Made by a program: the position numbers and the translations under genes | Part shown: positions 33,270 to 41,854 of the stretch, one piece after another | Layout of the letters: each line of letters begins with the position of its first letter | Position numbering within the stretch: the stretch's first letter is position 1 | Assembly: GCA_020073395.1 (NCBI GenBank) | Contig: JAIQFF010000025.1 | Coordinates: 1 to 41,936, forward strand | Direction of reading: 5' to 3' | Source: Terriglobia bacterium | GTDB taxonomy: Bacteria > Acidobacteriota > Terriglobia > Terriglobales > Acidobacteriaceae | Length of the DNA stretch: 41,936 nt | The notes under the pieces: model-generated | What the model saw: the letters and a program-made list of their open reading frames with translations, nothing else | Told to the model about the DNA's origin: nothing | Database searches by the model: none

Positions 33270-34562
33270 ATGAGGAGCAAGGTGAGGGAATCGAAACCAT
33301 TGTTGGAGAATGCAGAATGCAAGTCGCGAGAGGGCGGTATTCCCGTTAGCGATGAACAGCGGGCCATTCAATCCGGCGCGCTGCAAGTTGCCGTCACCGC
33401 CTTCGTCATCCTGTTCTGCATCGTAGGCCTCGCATTGTGGGGGCTGCCTTTCTACTATGACTTCATGGTGCAACAGTTCGGATGGACACGCGCGCAGGTG
33501 ACCTCTGGAAACGCGCTGAGCAAGCTGGTGGTAGGGCCAGTCTTCGGATTTATCGCCGGTTGGTTCATCGACCGCTTTGGCCCGCGCCGCGTCATGATGG
33601 CCGGCATCCTGATGGCCGGCGGAGCGCTGGTGGGACTGGGCTGGGTCTCGACGCTCGGCATGTTCTATTTGTTTTATTCCTTCAACGCGCTGGGTTATGT
33701 GTGTGGAGGGCCGCTGCCCAACCAGGTGCTATTGTCCCGCTGGTTCGACAAGTCGCGCGGGAAGGCCATGGGCTTCGCTTACCTGGGAATCGGAATCGGC
33801 GGCGCGACCGTACCCTGGATCTCGCACGCGCTGGTGCAGCAGTTCGGATGGCAGGCGGCATTGCGATGGTTGGGCTTGCTGATCATTGCGGTCTCGCTTC
33901 CGTTGGCGTTTTTTGTGAAGGAAGGGCCGACGCGATCAGGCCTGGATCGCAACTTGCCTGGAACCGGGGCAGTAATGGGTGCGTTCAAAACTCTTTCGTT
34001 CTACCTGCTCACCTTCGGCAGCATGTGCTCGATCGCCGCGGTCAGCGGCACTCAGCAAAATCTCAAACTCTTCCTGAGCCTCGACCGGCATTTCACGCAA
34101 AGTGACGCGGCGCGAGTTCTGTCGCTGGTGCTCTCGTTTAGTATCGTAGGGCGCCTACTCATGGGTTGGTTGGCCGATCGCTTTTCCAAGAAGTACGTGA
34201 TGCTGTTGACTTACTTGCTGGTCGCGGCCGGCATTCCACTCCTGTTTTTGGGACACACCAAAGGGTCTCTGTATGCATCAGCCGCAGTGTTCGGGGTCGG
34301 ACTCGGCGGCGACTACATGATCATCCCGCTCATGACTGCGGAAATCTTCGGCATGCAGATATTGGGAAGGCTGCTGGGAGTAATCCTGACCGCGGGCGGC
34401 ATTGCTGAAGCGGTATCACCGTGGCTCACCGGACGTCTGCGCGACGCTACCGGAAGCTACTCCGAGAGCTGTTTCGTATTAGTCGGTATCGCCTTGCTCG
34501 GCGCCGCGGCGGTGTTGGGATTGCCGGGACAGAGAAAGATACAGCAACAGACAAGCGTATGA
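33270..34562 (+). CDS. MFS transporter (monocarboxylate/oxalate:formate antiporter-like)
   Basis: A 12-helix carrier of about 430 residues. The N-terminal 35 residues are weakly conserved and the start is uncertain (ATG 33270 chosen; TTG 33210 possible). Helix 1 begins around LQVAVTAFVILFCIVGLALW; FGWTRAQVTSGNALSKLVVG and GWFIDRFGPRRVMMAGILMA are typical of the OFA/MCT-like branch. It is distinct from the two ACS carriers in the window. Its stop overlaps the flavin oxidoreductase start (ATGA), so its cargo may be the substrate of that enzyme. Confidence 0.9.
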   Translation: MRSKVRESKPLLENAECKSREGGIPVSDEQRAIQSGALQVAVTAFVILFCIVGLALWGLPFYYDFMVQQFGWTRAQVTSGNALSKLVVGPVFGFIAGWFIDRFGPRRVMMAGILMAGGALVGLGWVSTLGMFYLFYSFNALGYVCGGPLPNQVLLSRWFDKSRGKAMGFAYLGIGIGGATVPWISHALVQQFGWQAALRWLGLLIIAVSLPLAFFVKEGPTRSGLDRNLPGTGAVMGAFKTLSFYLLTFGSMCSIAAVSGTQQNLKLFLSLDRHFTQSDAARVLSLVLSFSIVGRLLMGWLADRFSKKYVMLLTYLLVAAGIPLLFLGHTKGSLYASAAVFGVGLGGDYMIIPLMTAEIFGMQILGRLLGVILTAGGIAEAVSPWLTGRLRDATGSYSESCFVLVGIALLGAAAVLGLPGQRKIQQQTSV

Positions 34563-36022
34563 GCACGCAACCCATCCTCCGCCTTGGGACTGTAAAGACT
34601 GTTGGGGGATTTCAACTGCATCTGCAATCGCTCGGTTTGACCATTCCGTGTGATGACACGCTGCTGAGAGGAACAGAATCCCCGCTGCGCCAACCGCTCG
34701 TCACCGGCGATATCAAAATCGGCAACCGGATCGTGGTGCATCCCATGGAGGGTTGGGACGGCTCGCCCGATGGCAATCCCTCCGAGAATACGAGCCGGCG
34801 CTGGCAGCGCTTCGGCCGCAGCGGCGCGAAATTGATTTGGGGCGGAGAAGCAGTCGCGGTGTCCCACGAAGGCCGCGCCAACCCTAATCAACTTGTGGCG
34901 GCCGCCCACACCGAGGAAGGCTTGTCCCGCCTGCGTCGGACTCTAATCGAAGAGCATCGTCTGACTACTGGTTCAGACGACGAACTGCTGATCGGTTTGC
35001 AGCTCACGGATTCCGGCCGCTACAGCCGCCCTAACGCGCACGGCCAGCCCGAGCCGCGCATTCTTTACCACCATCCGTTTCTGGACCGGCGGCTGGGATT
35101 GCCCCCGGACTTTCCCCTGCTGACCGATGCTGAGATCGAGATCATCATCGGAAACTTCCACAAAGCCGCACTCCTGGCCTGGAAGCTGGGCTTCGAGTTC
35201 GTCGATATAAAACACTGCCACGGCTACCTGGGCCACGAATTTCTCAGCGCCCACACTCGCGCTGGCCGCTACGGAGGATGTTTCGAGAACCGCACCCGCT
35301 TCCTCCGCGAGGTTGTCCAGGGCATTCGCTCCGTCGCTCCACAACTCAAGGTCGCGGTCCGGCTCTCCGCAATCGACAGCGTGCCGTTCCATCCCGATCC
35401 GGCGAAATCCTCCAACGGAAAGCTGGGGCCCGGAATTCCGGAGCTGCACGAAAGCGAAATTCCATACCGCTGGGGCTTCGGAGTCAACGCACTTGACCCG
35501 ACTGAGTCGGACCTCGACGAACCCGTCCGCCTGCTGTCCCTCCTGGAACAGCTTGGAATTCGGCTGGTAAATATCACGGCGGGAAGTCCCTATTACAACC
35601 CGCACCTGCAACGGCCCGCGTTGTATCCGCCCTCGGATGGGTATCTGCCGCCGGAGGACCCGCTTGTCAGCGTAGCGCGGCAGATGGAAGCGACGCGCCG
35701 CCTGAAACAGCAGTTTCCCAACCTGATATTCGTGGGCACCGGTTACAGCTACTTGCAGGATTTCCTGCCGCACGTTGCCCAGGCTGCCCTGCGTGAAAGC
35801 TGGGTGGACATGGTCGGGCTGGGTCGAATGGTGTTGACCTATCCCGAACTGCTCTGGGACGCGACCGAAGGCCGCACCATTGAACGCAAGCGAATCTGCA
35901 GGACCTTCAGCGATTGCACCACTGCGCCACGCAAGGGCTTGCCTTCTGGATGCTATCCGCTGGACAGCTTCTACAAAGATTCCGAGCTGATGACGCAGTT
36001 GACCATCGCCAAGAAGCACTGA
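34559..36022 (+). CDS. Old Yellow Enzyme-family NADH:flavin oxidoreductase
   Basis: A 487-residue protein, longer than the usual 360-400. FMN-barrel features in order are IGNRIVVHPMEGWDGSPDGN (instead of the common N-P-M), IWGGEAVAVSHEGRANPNQL, the active-site stretch VDIKHCHGYLGHEFLSAHTR, and GGCFENRTRFL. The phosphate-binding end is FVGTGYSYLQ and MVGLGRMVL. A C-terminal tail with CRTFSDCTTAPRKGLPSGC holds three cysteines but not the CxxCxxxC of 4Fe-4S dienoyl reductases. It is coupled to the MFS gene and followed by the DapA-like gene; the substrate is unknown. Confidence 0.9.
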   Translation: MSTQPILRLGTVKTVGGFQLHLQSLGLTIPCDDTLLRGTESPLRQPLVTGDIKIGNRIVVHPMEGWDGSPDGNPSENTSRRWQRFGRSGAKLIWGGEAVAVSHEGRANPNQLVAAAHTEEGLSRLRRTLIEEHRLTTGSDDELLIGLQLTDSGRYSRPNAHGQPEPRILYHHPFLDRRLGLPPDFPLLTDAEIEIIIGNFHKAALLAWKLGFEFVDIKHCHGYLGHEFLSAHTRAGRYGGCFENRTRFLREVVQGIRSVAPQLKVAVRLSAIDSVPFHPDPAKSSNGKLGPGIPELHESEIPYRWGFGVNALDPTESDLDEPVRLLSLLEQLGIRLVNITAGSPYYNPHLQRPALYPPSDGYLPPEDPLVSVARQMEATRRLKQQFPNLIFVGTGYSYLQDFLPHVAQAALRESWVDMVGLGRMVLTYPELLWDATEGRTIERKRICRTFSDCTTAPRKGLPSGCYPLDSFYKDSELMTQLTIAKKH

Positions 36023-36065
36023 CGCAATCATGAATGTCGGAGATACAGGTCCGGAGAAAACAGAC

Positions 36066-37010
36066 ATGACTATCGCAGCCCTAATCGACGGTCGGCGACT
36101 GGGCCGCAAAGTCCAGGGAATTGCCGCGGCCTTACTGCCGTATGAGTCGGATGGAAGAGTGGCCGTCGAATCCTTCGAGCAACACTTGATCGCGATACAC
36201 CAGGCTGGACTCATGAACGCGGTCAACATGGACACCGGCTACGTCAACTACCTGAACGAGCCAGAAAAGCGTGACGTGCTGCGATGGGCCGGTGAAGCCC
36301 TGGGCAATGGCGTTGCATTCGCGGCCGGGGCCTATATTGAAAATCAGACCGGCGACATCGTCACCCTCTACCGGCAGCAGATGGACCTTATCGTTCAAGC
36401 CGGCGGTATTCCGATACTCTTTCAGACCGCCCGGCTGCATGGTCTAGAGTCCAAAGAAAAAGCTGCCATCTACCAATCCGCGTGCCACGGATATCCCCAA
36501 GTGCTGGCTTTCGAACTGGGTACCATGTTCGCGCCCAATGGAGAGATCTTTGATGAAGAGACCGTGCGGCGCCTGATGGATATTCCCGAGATCAAGGGCA
36601 TGAAACATTCATCTCTAGACCGCCTCATCGAGCTCCAGCGGCTTGCCCTGCGCGACGCACACCGTCCGGACTTCCGCATTTACACCGGAAACGATCTGGG
36701 CATCAACATGATCGAGTACGGATCGGACTACCTGCTGGGCCTCGCTAGTTTCGCCCCGGAGAAATTTGCCGAGCGTGACCGCCTCTGGGAGGCAGGAGAT
36801 CCCGCATACTATGCGCTTTCGGATGACCTGCAGTATCTGGGCAACGTGGCCTTTCGCCCGCCCGTTCCAGCCTACAAGCACTCCGCAGCAGTGTTCCTGC
36901 ATTTGACCGGGCGAATTCCTACGGACCAGGTCCATCCCAAGAATCCACGACGCCCTGCTTGGGAATCGGAGATATTGCGCGACTGCGCTTGCAGGTTGGG
37001 TTATAGATGA
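36066..37010 (+). CDS. DapA-family (dihydrodipicolinate synthase / KDG aldolase-like) lyase
   Basis: 314 residues from ATG 36066, chosen because GGAG lies 9 bases ahead; ATG 36030 has no ribosome site. The Schiff-base lysine is K180 in IKGMKHSSLD, and the neighbouring strand is AFELGTMF. The Tyr that normally sits in a Y-x-x-P motif before the Lys is not evident (sequence there reads PILFQTARLHG), so the mechanism may be altered. It follows the flavin oxidoreductase by 43 bases. Likely a retro-aldol or dehydratase step on a keto-acid made by its neighbours. Confidence 0.85.
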   Translation: MTIAALIDGRRLGRKVQGIAAALLPYESDGRVAVESFEQHLIAIHQAGLMNAVNMDTGYVNYLNEPEKRDVLRWAGEALGNGVAFAAGAYIENQTGDIVTLYRQQMDLIVQAGGIPILFQTARLHGLESKEKAAIYQSACHGYPQVLAFELGTMFAPNGEIFDEETVRRLMDIPEIKGMKHSSLDRLIELQRLALRDAHRPDFRIYTGNDLGINMIEYGSDYLLGLASFAPEKFAERDRLWEAGDPAYYALSDDLQYLGNVAFRPPVPAYKHSAAVFLHLTGRIPTDQVHPKNPRRPAWESEILRDCACRLGYR

Positions 37011-37011
37011 T

Positions 37012-38043
37012 TCAGGGTTTCTCCAGCACAACAGCCGTCCCACTGCTTGCCGCCCTATAGATCGCTTCGACCAGAGCTATACTTCGTCGTCCCTCGTGCC
37101 CGTCGCAGATGGGAACCGTATCCTGCTCGATTGCCTGAAGAAAATCCTCAAACAATGCCTGATGTCCGCGAACATCACTGACCACCGCCGATGAGGCGCT
37201 CTGATTTTCGTCAGGGGCGATGCCGGCGCTGGAGCCAGGCGGAGGGGTACGCAGGTTCGCTGCCAGGATGCGGTCTTGTTCAAGAATAACCGTGCCCTCG
37301 GCTCCCGTAATCTCGACCCGCCGCGGATGTCCGGGATAGGCGGCAGTGGTTGCCTGTAGAACGCCCAACGCACCGCTGGCAAATTCGAGAATGGCGACCG
37401 CGGTATCTTCAGCCTCAATCGCGTGGAGCACCGTCGCCGTACGCCCCTGCACGCGAACCACGTCTCCCAGCAGCCACAGCAGCAAGTCAACGGTGTGTAC
37501 TGCCTGGTTGATCAACGCGCCCCCGCCGTCGAGCGCCAGCGTCCCGCGCCAGCGCGAGCCGCTGTAGTATTCTGGAGGCCGATACCACTTCACCCGCGCA
37601 TCCACCAAAAGAGGTTTGCCGATCACTCCTGTGCTGACCCAGTCGCGCAGCTCACGAATTCCAGGCTTCGCGCGGTCCTGAAACATCACGCCAAGCTTCA
37701 CGCCAGAGCGTTCCGCTGCCGCGATCAGCACATCTGCCCGTTCCGTGCTGATGTCGATCGGCTTCTCAGTGAGCACATGAAGACCGCGCTGCGCGGCGGC
37801 AATGCCCTGAGCGGCGTGCATTCCAGACGGGCTGCCAATCGCAACCATGTCCATGGGGCGATGCGCCAGGAAGGCGTCGAAGTCGTGGTACGGTTTGGCG
37901 CCGTGCTCCCGGCAGAGGGTCGCCACCTTCTTCGCATTAGTTCCGTAGATCGCAGCGATTTCAACTCCGGCAATGGCGCGAGCTGCACGTGCGTGAGTCT
38001 CGCTGATGTTCCCGCCGCCGATCAGGCCGATGTGGATGGTCAT
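37012..38043 (-). CDS. Gfo/Idh/MocA-family sugar oxidoreductase
   Basis: A 343-residue NAD(P)-dependent enzyme. The Rossmann start IGLIGGGNISETHARAARAI is at residues 5-24, the catalytic-lysine motif EKPIDIS (family EKP) at about 92-98, and ALDGGGALINQAVHTVDLLLW carries the conserved G-G-x-x-x-D/N-x-x-H-x-x-D pattern. It likely oxidises a sugar or sugar-derived polyol. It is convergent with the DapA-like gene (one base between stops). No export signal. Confidence 0.92.
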   Translation of the reverse strand: MTIHIGLIGGGNISETHARAARAIAGVEIAAIYGTNAKKVATLCREHGAKPYHDFDAFLAHRPMDMVAIGSPSGMHAAQGIAAAQRGLHVLTEKPIDISTERADVLIAAAERSGVKLGVMFQDRAKPGIRELRDWVSTGVIGKPLLVDARVKWYRPPEYYSGSRWRGTLALDGGGALINQAVHTVDLLLWLLGDVVRVQGRTATVLHAIEAEDTAVAILEFASGALGVLQATTAAYPGHPRRVEITGAEGTVILEQDRILAANLRTPPPGSSAGIAPDENQSASSAVVSDVRGHQALFEDFLQAIEQDTVPICDGHEGRRSIALVEAIYRAASSGTAVVLEKP

Positions 38044-38282
38044 GATACTCCCGTCAAAGATCGGTCGGCATCATAGCAGAGCGTCTTGACCGGCTTTCAA
38101 TCGTGCAAGTGTGAACAATGACTTCACAAAATCTAAATGGAGGGATGCTAGCCAGTGTACGCGGCGTTGGTGTAGGCTTTTGTCCGACTACGGTTTCCGT
38201 TACCGATCCTGAAGGAGCTGTCATCGTATTTGCTGCAGCTCAGGGTAGTGAGTCTCGTACAACACTGCAGTTACGGAGAACC

Positions 38283-39359
38283 ATGAGACGGTGTGCTCTT
38301 TTATTCCTGACAATGGCCGGTACGCTGCTCGCACAACCGGCGCGCGTGCCTGAAATCCCGTATCGTTCCGTTTCTGGATTTCTGAAGTTGCCCGCGGATT
38401 TGTATCTAGGCGAAGTCGCCGGGGTCGCGGTCAATTCCAAGCGCCACATATTCGTTTTCTCCCGTGCGGGCACTAGCGGCCCCGCCTATGGCGCGAGCTC
38501 CGCGCAACTACTGGAGTTCGATACCGACGGCAAGTTTTTGCGCGAGATCGGCCACAACCTCTACGCCTGGTCATTCGCGCACTCGGTGAAGGTGGACAGG
38601 GATGACAACATTTGGGTCGCCGACAAGGGCTCCGACATGGTCATCAAGTTTGACCCGGAGGGCCGCGTAGCCATGGTCTTTGGACGCAAGCAGGAAGCCT
38701 CCGACGAGGGCACTGCGCCGTTAAAGCATCCCCGGCCGCCGCTGCCACCCGTGGACGGAATGTTCCGCCAGGTCACCGACATGGCCTGGGACGCAGCCGG
38801 CAACACCTACATCAGTGACGGCTATATCAATTCGCGTGTCGCCAAGATCGACAAGGGCGGCAACTGGATCAAGTCGTGGGGTGAACCAGGCGACCAGCCC
38901 GGACAGTTCAGTACTCCACACAGCATTGCGGTGGATGCCGAGGGAAATGTTTACGTGGCCGATCGCGGCAACCGACGCATTCAGGTCTTCGATGGGGACG
39001 GAAAATTCCTGCGGCAGATGGCGATCGATGTGCCTTTTGATCCCAACGCGCGCCCTGCCATCGGCAACAAGCCGCAGCTTCCGCTCATCGGCAACCAGGC
39101 TATGGCGCCCGGCGCGCCCTGGGCCATATGCATCACGCCTCCGCCCAACCAGCTACTGTACAGCTCGGACGGCTACCCAGGCCGCATTTACAAGCTCACC
39201 CTCGAGGGAAAGGTCCTGGGCGTACTTGGTGAGTCTGGCAAGCAGCTAAAACAGTTTGGCTGGATTCACGAAATCGCATGCCCGTCGGAAAACGAACTCT
39301 TCGTCGCTGAGCTGTTGAACTGGCGAGTGCAAAAATTGATCCTCGAACCGGTTCGCTGA
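38283..39359 (+). CDS. Secreted NHL-repeat (peptidyl-amidating-lyase-like) propeller protein
   Basis: 358 residues from ATG 38283, with GGAG ahead; in-frame codons from 38118 lack family character. A signal peptide is evident (MRRCALLFLTMAGTLLAQ). NHL blades are visible as repeated D-x-x-G-N-x-Y-V-A-D patterns, such as VDRDDNIWVADKGS, AAGNTYISDGYIN and VDAEGNVYVADRGNRRIQVF. The arrangement resembles the PAL domain of peptide-amidating enzymes. Frequent in soil bacteria as secreted proteins of unknown role. No partner gene overlaps it. Confidence 0.88.
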   Translation: MRRCALLFLTMAGTLLAQPARVPEIPYRSVSGFLKLPADLYLGEVAGVAVNSKRHIFVFSRAGTSGPAYGASSAQLLEFDTDGKFLREIGHNLYAWSFAHSVKVDRDDNIWVADKGSDMVIKFDPEGRVAMVFGRKQEASDEGTAPLKHPRPPLPPVDGMFRQVTDMAWDAAGNTYISDGYINSRVAKIDKGGNWIKSWGEPGDQPGQFSTPHSIAVDAEGNVYVADRGNRRIQVFDGDGKFLRQMAIDVPFDPNARPAIGNKPQLPLIGNQAMAPGAPWAICITPPPNQLLYSSDGYPGRIYKLTLEGKVLGVLGESGKQLKQFGWIHEIACPSENELFVAELLNWRVQKLILEPVR

Positions 39360-39489
39360 CACGCGTCCCCGCGAGCGGCGCGTACCTCACTCCAGATGCT
39401 CTGCAAACTCAGCATGACACTTCGCAAGCAAGAACAAATCCAGCCCGCCACCCGAGCGATGCTTAATTGTCAGCCATCCGGCGGTGTAT

Positions 39490-39507
39490 AGTACGTCAGA
39501 CCGTACT
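39490..39507. promoter_or_regulatory. Perfect palindrome overlapping a candidate promoter
   Basis: Arms AGTACG (39490-39495) and CGTACT (39502-39507) around a 6-base centre, 18 bases before the small secreted protein start, and overlapping the end of a TATAGT -10-like hexamer (39487-39492). Likely an operator for an unlinked repressor. Confidence 0.4.
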
Positions 39508-39524
39508 CCTGCTGGAGGTTCGTC

Positions 39525-39872
39525 ATGCTCAAGACAGTTTTGCCGCTATTTGTTTGGTTCATCTGGGCAATGGGCGGCCTCGCATCCGGCCAAACGATAC
39601 ACCTCCCACCCTCGGTCCGGCAGGGGCCGACCACGTCGAACATACCGGTGCGGACTCAGGAAGAAGTGGACAGAGAGCGGGCCCAAAAGGCCAACGAACT
39701 GCTCCAAGAGGAAATCAAGCGCGACACCGATAAATTGCTTCAGCTATCCACCGACCTGAAGGACTATGTGGATAAGAATCAGGGCATCCTGTCCCTCGAC
39801 GCCGTCAAAAAAGCTGAACAGATTGAGAAGCTAGCGCACGGCTTGAAATCGAAGATCAAGCAATCCTACTGA
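39525..39872 (+). CDS. Small secreted coiled-coil protein of unknown function
   Basis: A 115-residue protein with GGAGG six bases before ATG. A signal peptide (LKTVLPLFVWFIWAMGGLAS, cleavage near SGQ) is followed by a Pro-rich linker and a long charged helix (residues 45-110, VDRERAQKANELLQEEIKRD) with heptad character. I recall similar short exported proteins in Acidobacteriota but know no function. A palindromic operator candidate lies just upstream. Confidence 0.75.
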   Translation: MLKTVLPLFVWFIWAMGGLASGQTIHLPPSVRQGPTTSNIPVRTQEEVDRERAQKANELLQEEIKRDTDKLLQLSTDLKDYVDKNQGILSLDAVKKAEQIEKLAHGLKSKIKQSY

Positions 39873-39999
39873 TGGACAGAACCGGCCGGTAAGCGCGCCA
39901 ATGTCACGGTCGTGAACCCGGTGCCGGTTTGGCCGTAGCCGCCGCCGGAGAGCCGCTGCCCTCCGTCAGGACCACAATCAGGTTGGCTTTCCCGCCCGG

Positions 40000-40322
40000 A
40001 AAAACTTCTCGCTGTCCGCCAAGCCACTGCACTTGGCCGCTCAAGGAGACAAGGTACAGGCTACCGCCGAATTCGAAAAAGCCGTGCAATTGGCCCCGGG
40101 CCTGACGGAAGCTCACCACGCGTTGGCCCGGCTGGCAACCGATTCCCATGATTGGCCTGCAGCGGTGCGCGAGTTCCAGGCGGTGGTTGGGGGGAGCCCG
40201 GAGGACGCAGCCGCGCAATATGATTTGGCCACCGCTCTGAAATCTTGCGGCACCTCGACGAAGCCGCGCACGAACTGCAGATTGCGCAGAGACTGAATCC
40301 CGCGCTCCTGGCTCCTCATTAG
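40000..40322 (+). pseudogene. TPR-repeat gene remnant with a frameshift
   Basis: TPR-type helices are visible: DKVQATAEFEKAVQLAPGLT, EAHHALARLATDSHDWPAAV and FQAVVGGSPEDAAAQYDLAT. Near 40245 the frame shifts and the next repeat continues in another frame as LDEAAHELQIAQRLNPALLA to a TAG at 40320-40322. The 5' part of the gene is absent. Probably the end of a larger TPR or PQQ/cytochrome-linked TPR protein left by rearrangement. Confidence 0.65.
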
Positions 40323-40546
40323 CAGGGCTCGGCGGCGTAGCAGGGCAAGGGTTGATTTGGTGTCAAAGGGTCCAAGGCTAGCGGCTCAGTTAAACCGAGC
40401 CTCTATCTGGCGTCATCCTGAGGGACTTCAGTCCCGAAGGATCTGGCGCGCAGCAGCCATACAATTTCGGGCTAACATGGGTGTTCGCATCAGACTGTTG
40501 TTTCGCAAGCGCCGTCAGCGAGAACTGTAAACAGGAGAGATCACCA

Positions 40547-41539
40547 ATGCGATCTGACTTTTCACGTCGTGAGTTCATCGCCGGCCTCGGAATACTGGCC
40601 GCGGCCAACAGCAACCTCTCAGCCGCTCCCTTTCAATCATCTTCCACTTCCCAGACCCCACGCCTCGGCAAGTCGCCCTTCAAGATCGCCGTGATCAACG
40701 ACGAGATTTCGCAGGATTTCGGTCACGCCTGCGAGGTGGCTTCCCAAAAGTTTGGCATGGAGTGGATGGAACTGCGCAGCATGTGGAACAAGAACGTGGC
40801 CAACCTCGATGCCAGCGACATTGCGGAAGCGCAACGCATCCTGAAAAAGAACAACCTGCGCGTCACTGATATCGCCAGCCCGCTCTTCAAAGTGGATTGG
40901 CCAGGCGCGCCGAAATCGAAGTTCAGCCCGGAACACAATCAATTCAACGCGGACTTTACCTACGACCAGCAGGGTGAAGTTCTTGAGCGCGCCATTGAGC
41001 TGGCCAAAAAGTTCTCCACCGATCGCATACGTTGCTTCGATTTCTGGCGTCTCGATGACCAGGCCCCCTATCGCAAGGCTATGAACGACCAGTTGCAGCA
41101 GACCGCCGAAAAGCTGCGCAAGATCGGTCTGATTCTCATCCTCGAAAACGAATTCGCCTGCAATACCGCGACCGGAGCCGAATCCGCCAAGGTCCTCAGC
41201 GGAGTACCGTCCCCGGCTTTCATGCTCAACTGGGACCCCGGCAACGCCGCCATGTTCGGCGAGATGCCGTACCCGGACGGCTACAATCTTCTGCCTAGGA
41301 ATCGCATTGGCCATTGCCACTGCAAGGATGCGACCAAAACAGCAAAGGGATTCGAATGGGCCGCCATGGGCAAAGGCATGATCGACTGGGTGGGTCAATA
41401 CAAGGCGCTCAAGCGCGACGGCTATCATCACGTCGTGAGCCTGGAAACTCATTGGCGCGGTGCCGGCACACCCGAGGCCTCAACCATCGAGAGCTGGGCG
41501 GGCATGAAAGGTGCTCTGGAGAAAGCAGGAGCGCTGTGA
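40547..41539 (+). CDS. TAT-exported sugar phosphate isomerase/epimerase-like protein
   Basis: 330 residues from ATG 40547, preceded by ACAGGAGAG. A twin-arginine signal (FSRREFIAGLGILAAANS) sends it to the periplasm. The xylose-isomerase-like TIM barrel follows, with metal-ligand-type acidic and histidine positions in ILILENEFACNTATG, LNWDPGNAAMFGE, IGHCHCKDAT and VVSLETHWRG (Glu, Asp, His, Glu in strand order). TAT-exported members of this family in soil bacteria have been linked to keto-sugar epimerisation or glycoside processing outside the cytoplasm. It stands alone. Confidence 0.9.
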   Translation: MRSDFSRREFIAGLGILAAANSNLSAAPFQSSSTSQTPRLGKSPFKIAVINDEISQDFGHACEVASQKFGMEWMELRSMWNKNVANLDASDIAEAQRILKKNNLRVTDIASPLFKVDWPGAPKSKFSPEHNQFNADFTYDQQGEVLERAIELAKKFSTDRIRCFDFWRLDDQAPYRKAMNDQLQQTAEKLRKIGLILILENEFACNTATGAESAKVLSGVPSPAFMLNWDPGNAAMFGEMPYPDGYNLLPRNRIGHCHCKDATKTAKGFEWAAMGKGMIDWVGQYKALKRDGYHHVVSLETHWRGAGTPEASTIESWAGMKGALEKAGAL

Positions 41540-41784
41540 TGGGCTCATGTATCAGGGTGGAGCGGCGCTTTAGCGCTGCTTTCCATGTGCTTTGACGCTC
41601 CCGGCTTGAGCCGCTGAGAAGTGTCATCCCACCACCCCAGCGGCTGTTTATCTCCTTGGAGTCGCTGGCCCCGCCGGTCGCCATCCAACCGCGCCCGCCG
41701 GGTTAAGGCCAGCGAGAAACTGTAGAACATCTCTCAAGGCAGCTTGCTCCCGGGGTTGTGAGTGAAATTGATTCCATGACAATG
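41540..41784. other. Gene-free stretch
   Basis: No protein-like frame was found. At about 41562-41582 an AGCGGCGC-TTTA-GCGCTGCT hairpin is followed by TTTCC, a weak terminator candidate for the isomerase gene. The rest shows no recognisable element up to the structured segment at 41785. Confidence 0.6.
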
Positions 41785-41852
41785 TCGGCTCCCAGACCCG
41801 AGTAAAGTTGGTGGTGCTAAAGCCAACCAAAGGCTCGGGAGAAAGGAGCCGA
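41785..41852 (+). ncRNA. Candidate structured RNA leader with three nested helices
   Basis: Three perfectly nested pairings are present: TCGGCTCC (41785-41792) with GGAGCCGA (41845-41852); CCCGAG (41797-41802) with CTCGGG (41834-41839); and GTTGG (41807-41811) with CCAAC (41823-41827). The apical loop is about 9-11 bases, and purine-rich internal loops (caga/agaaa and taaa/caaagg) separate the helices. The outermost helix contains the GGAG Shine-Dalgarno of the ATG at 41855, so folding would hide the ribosome site. No known riboswitch family was recognised. Confidence 0.5.
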
Positions 41853-41854
41853 AC

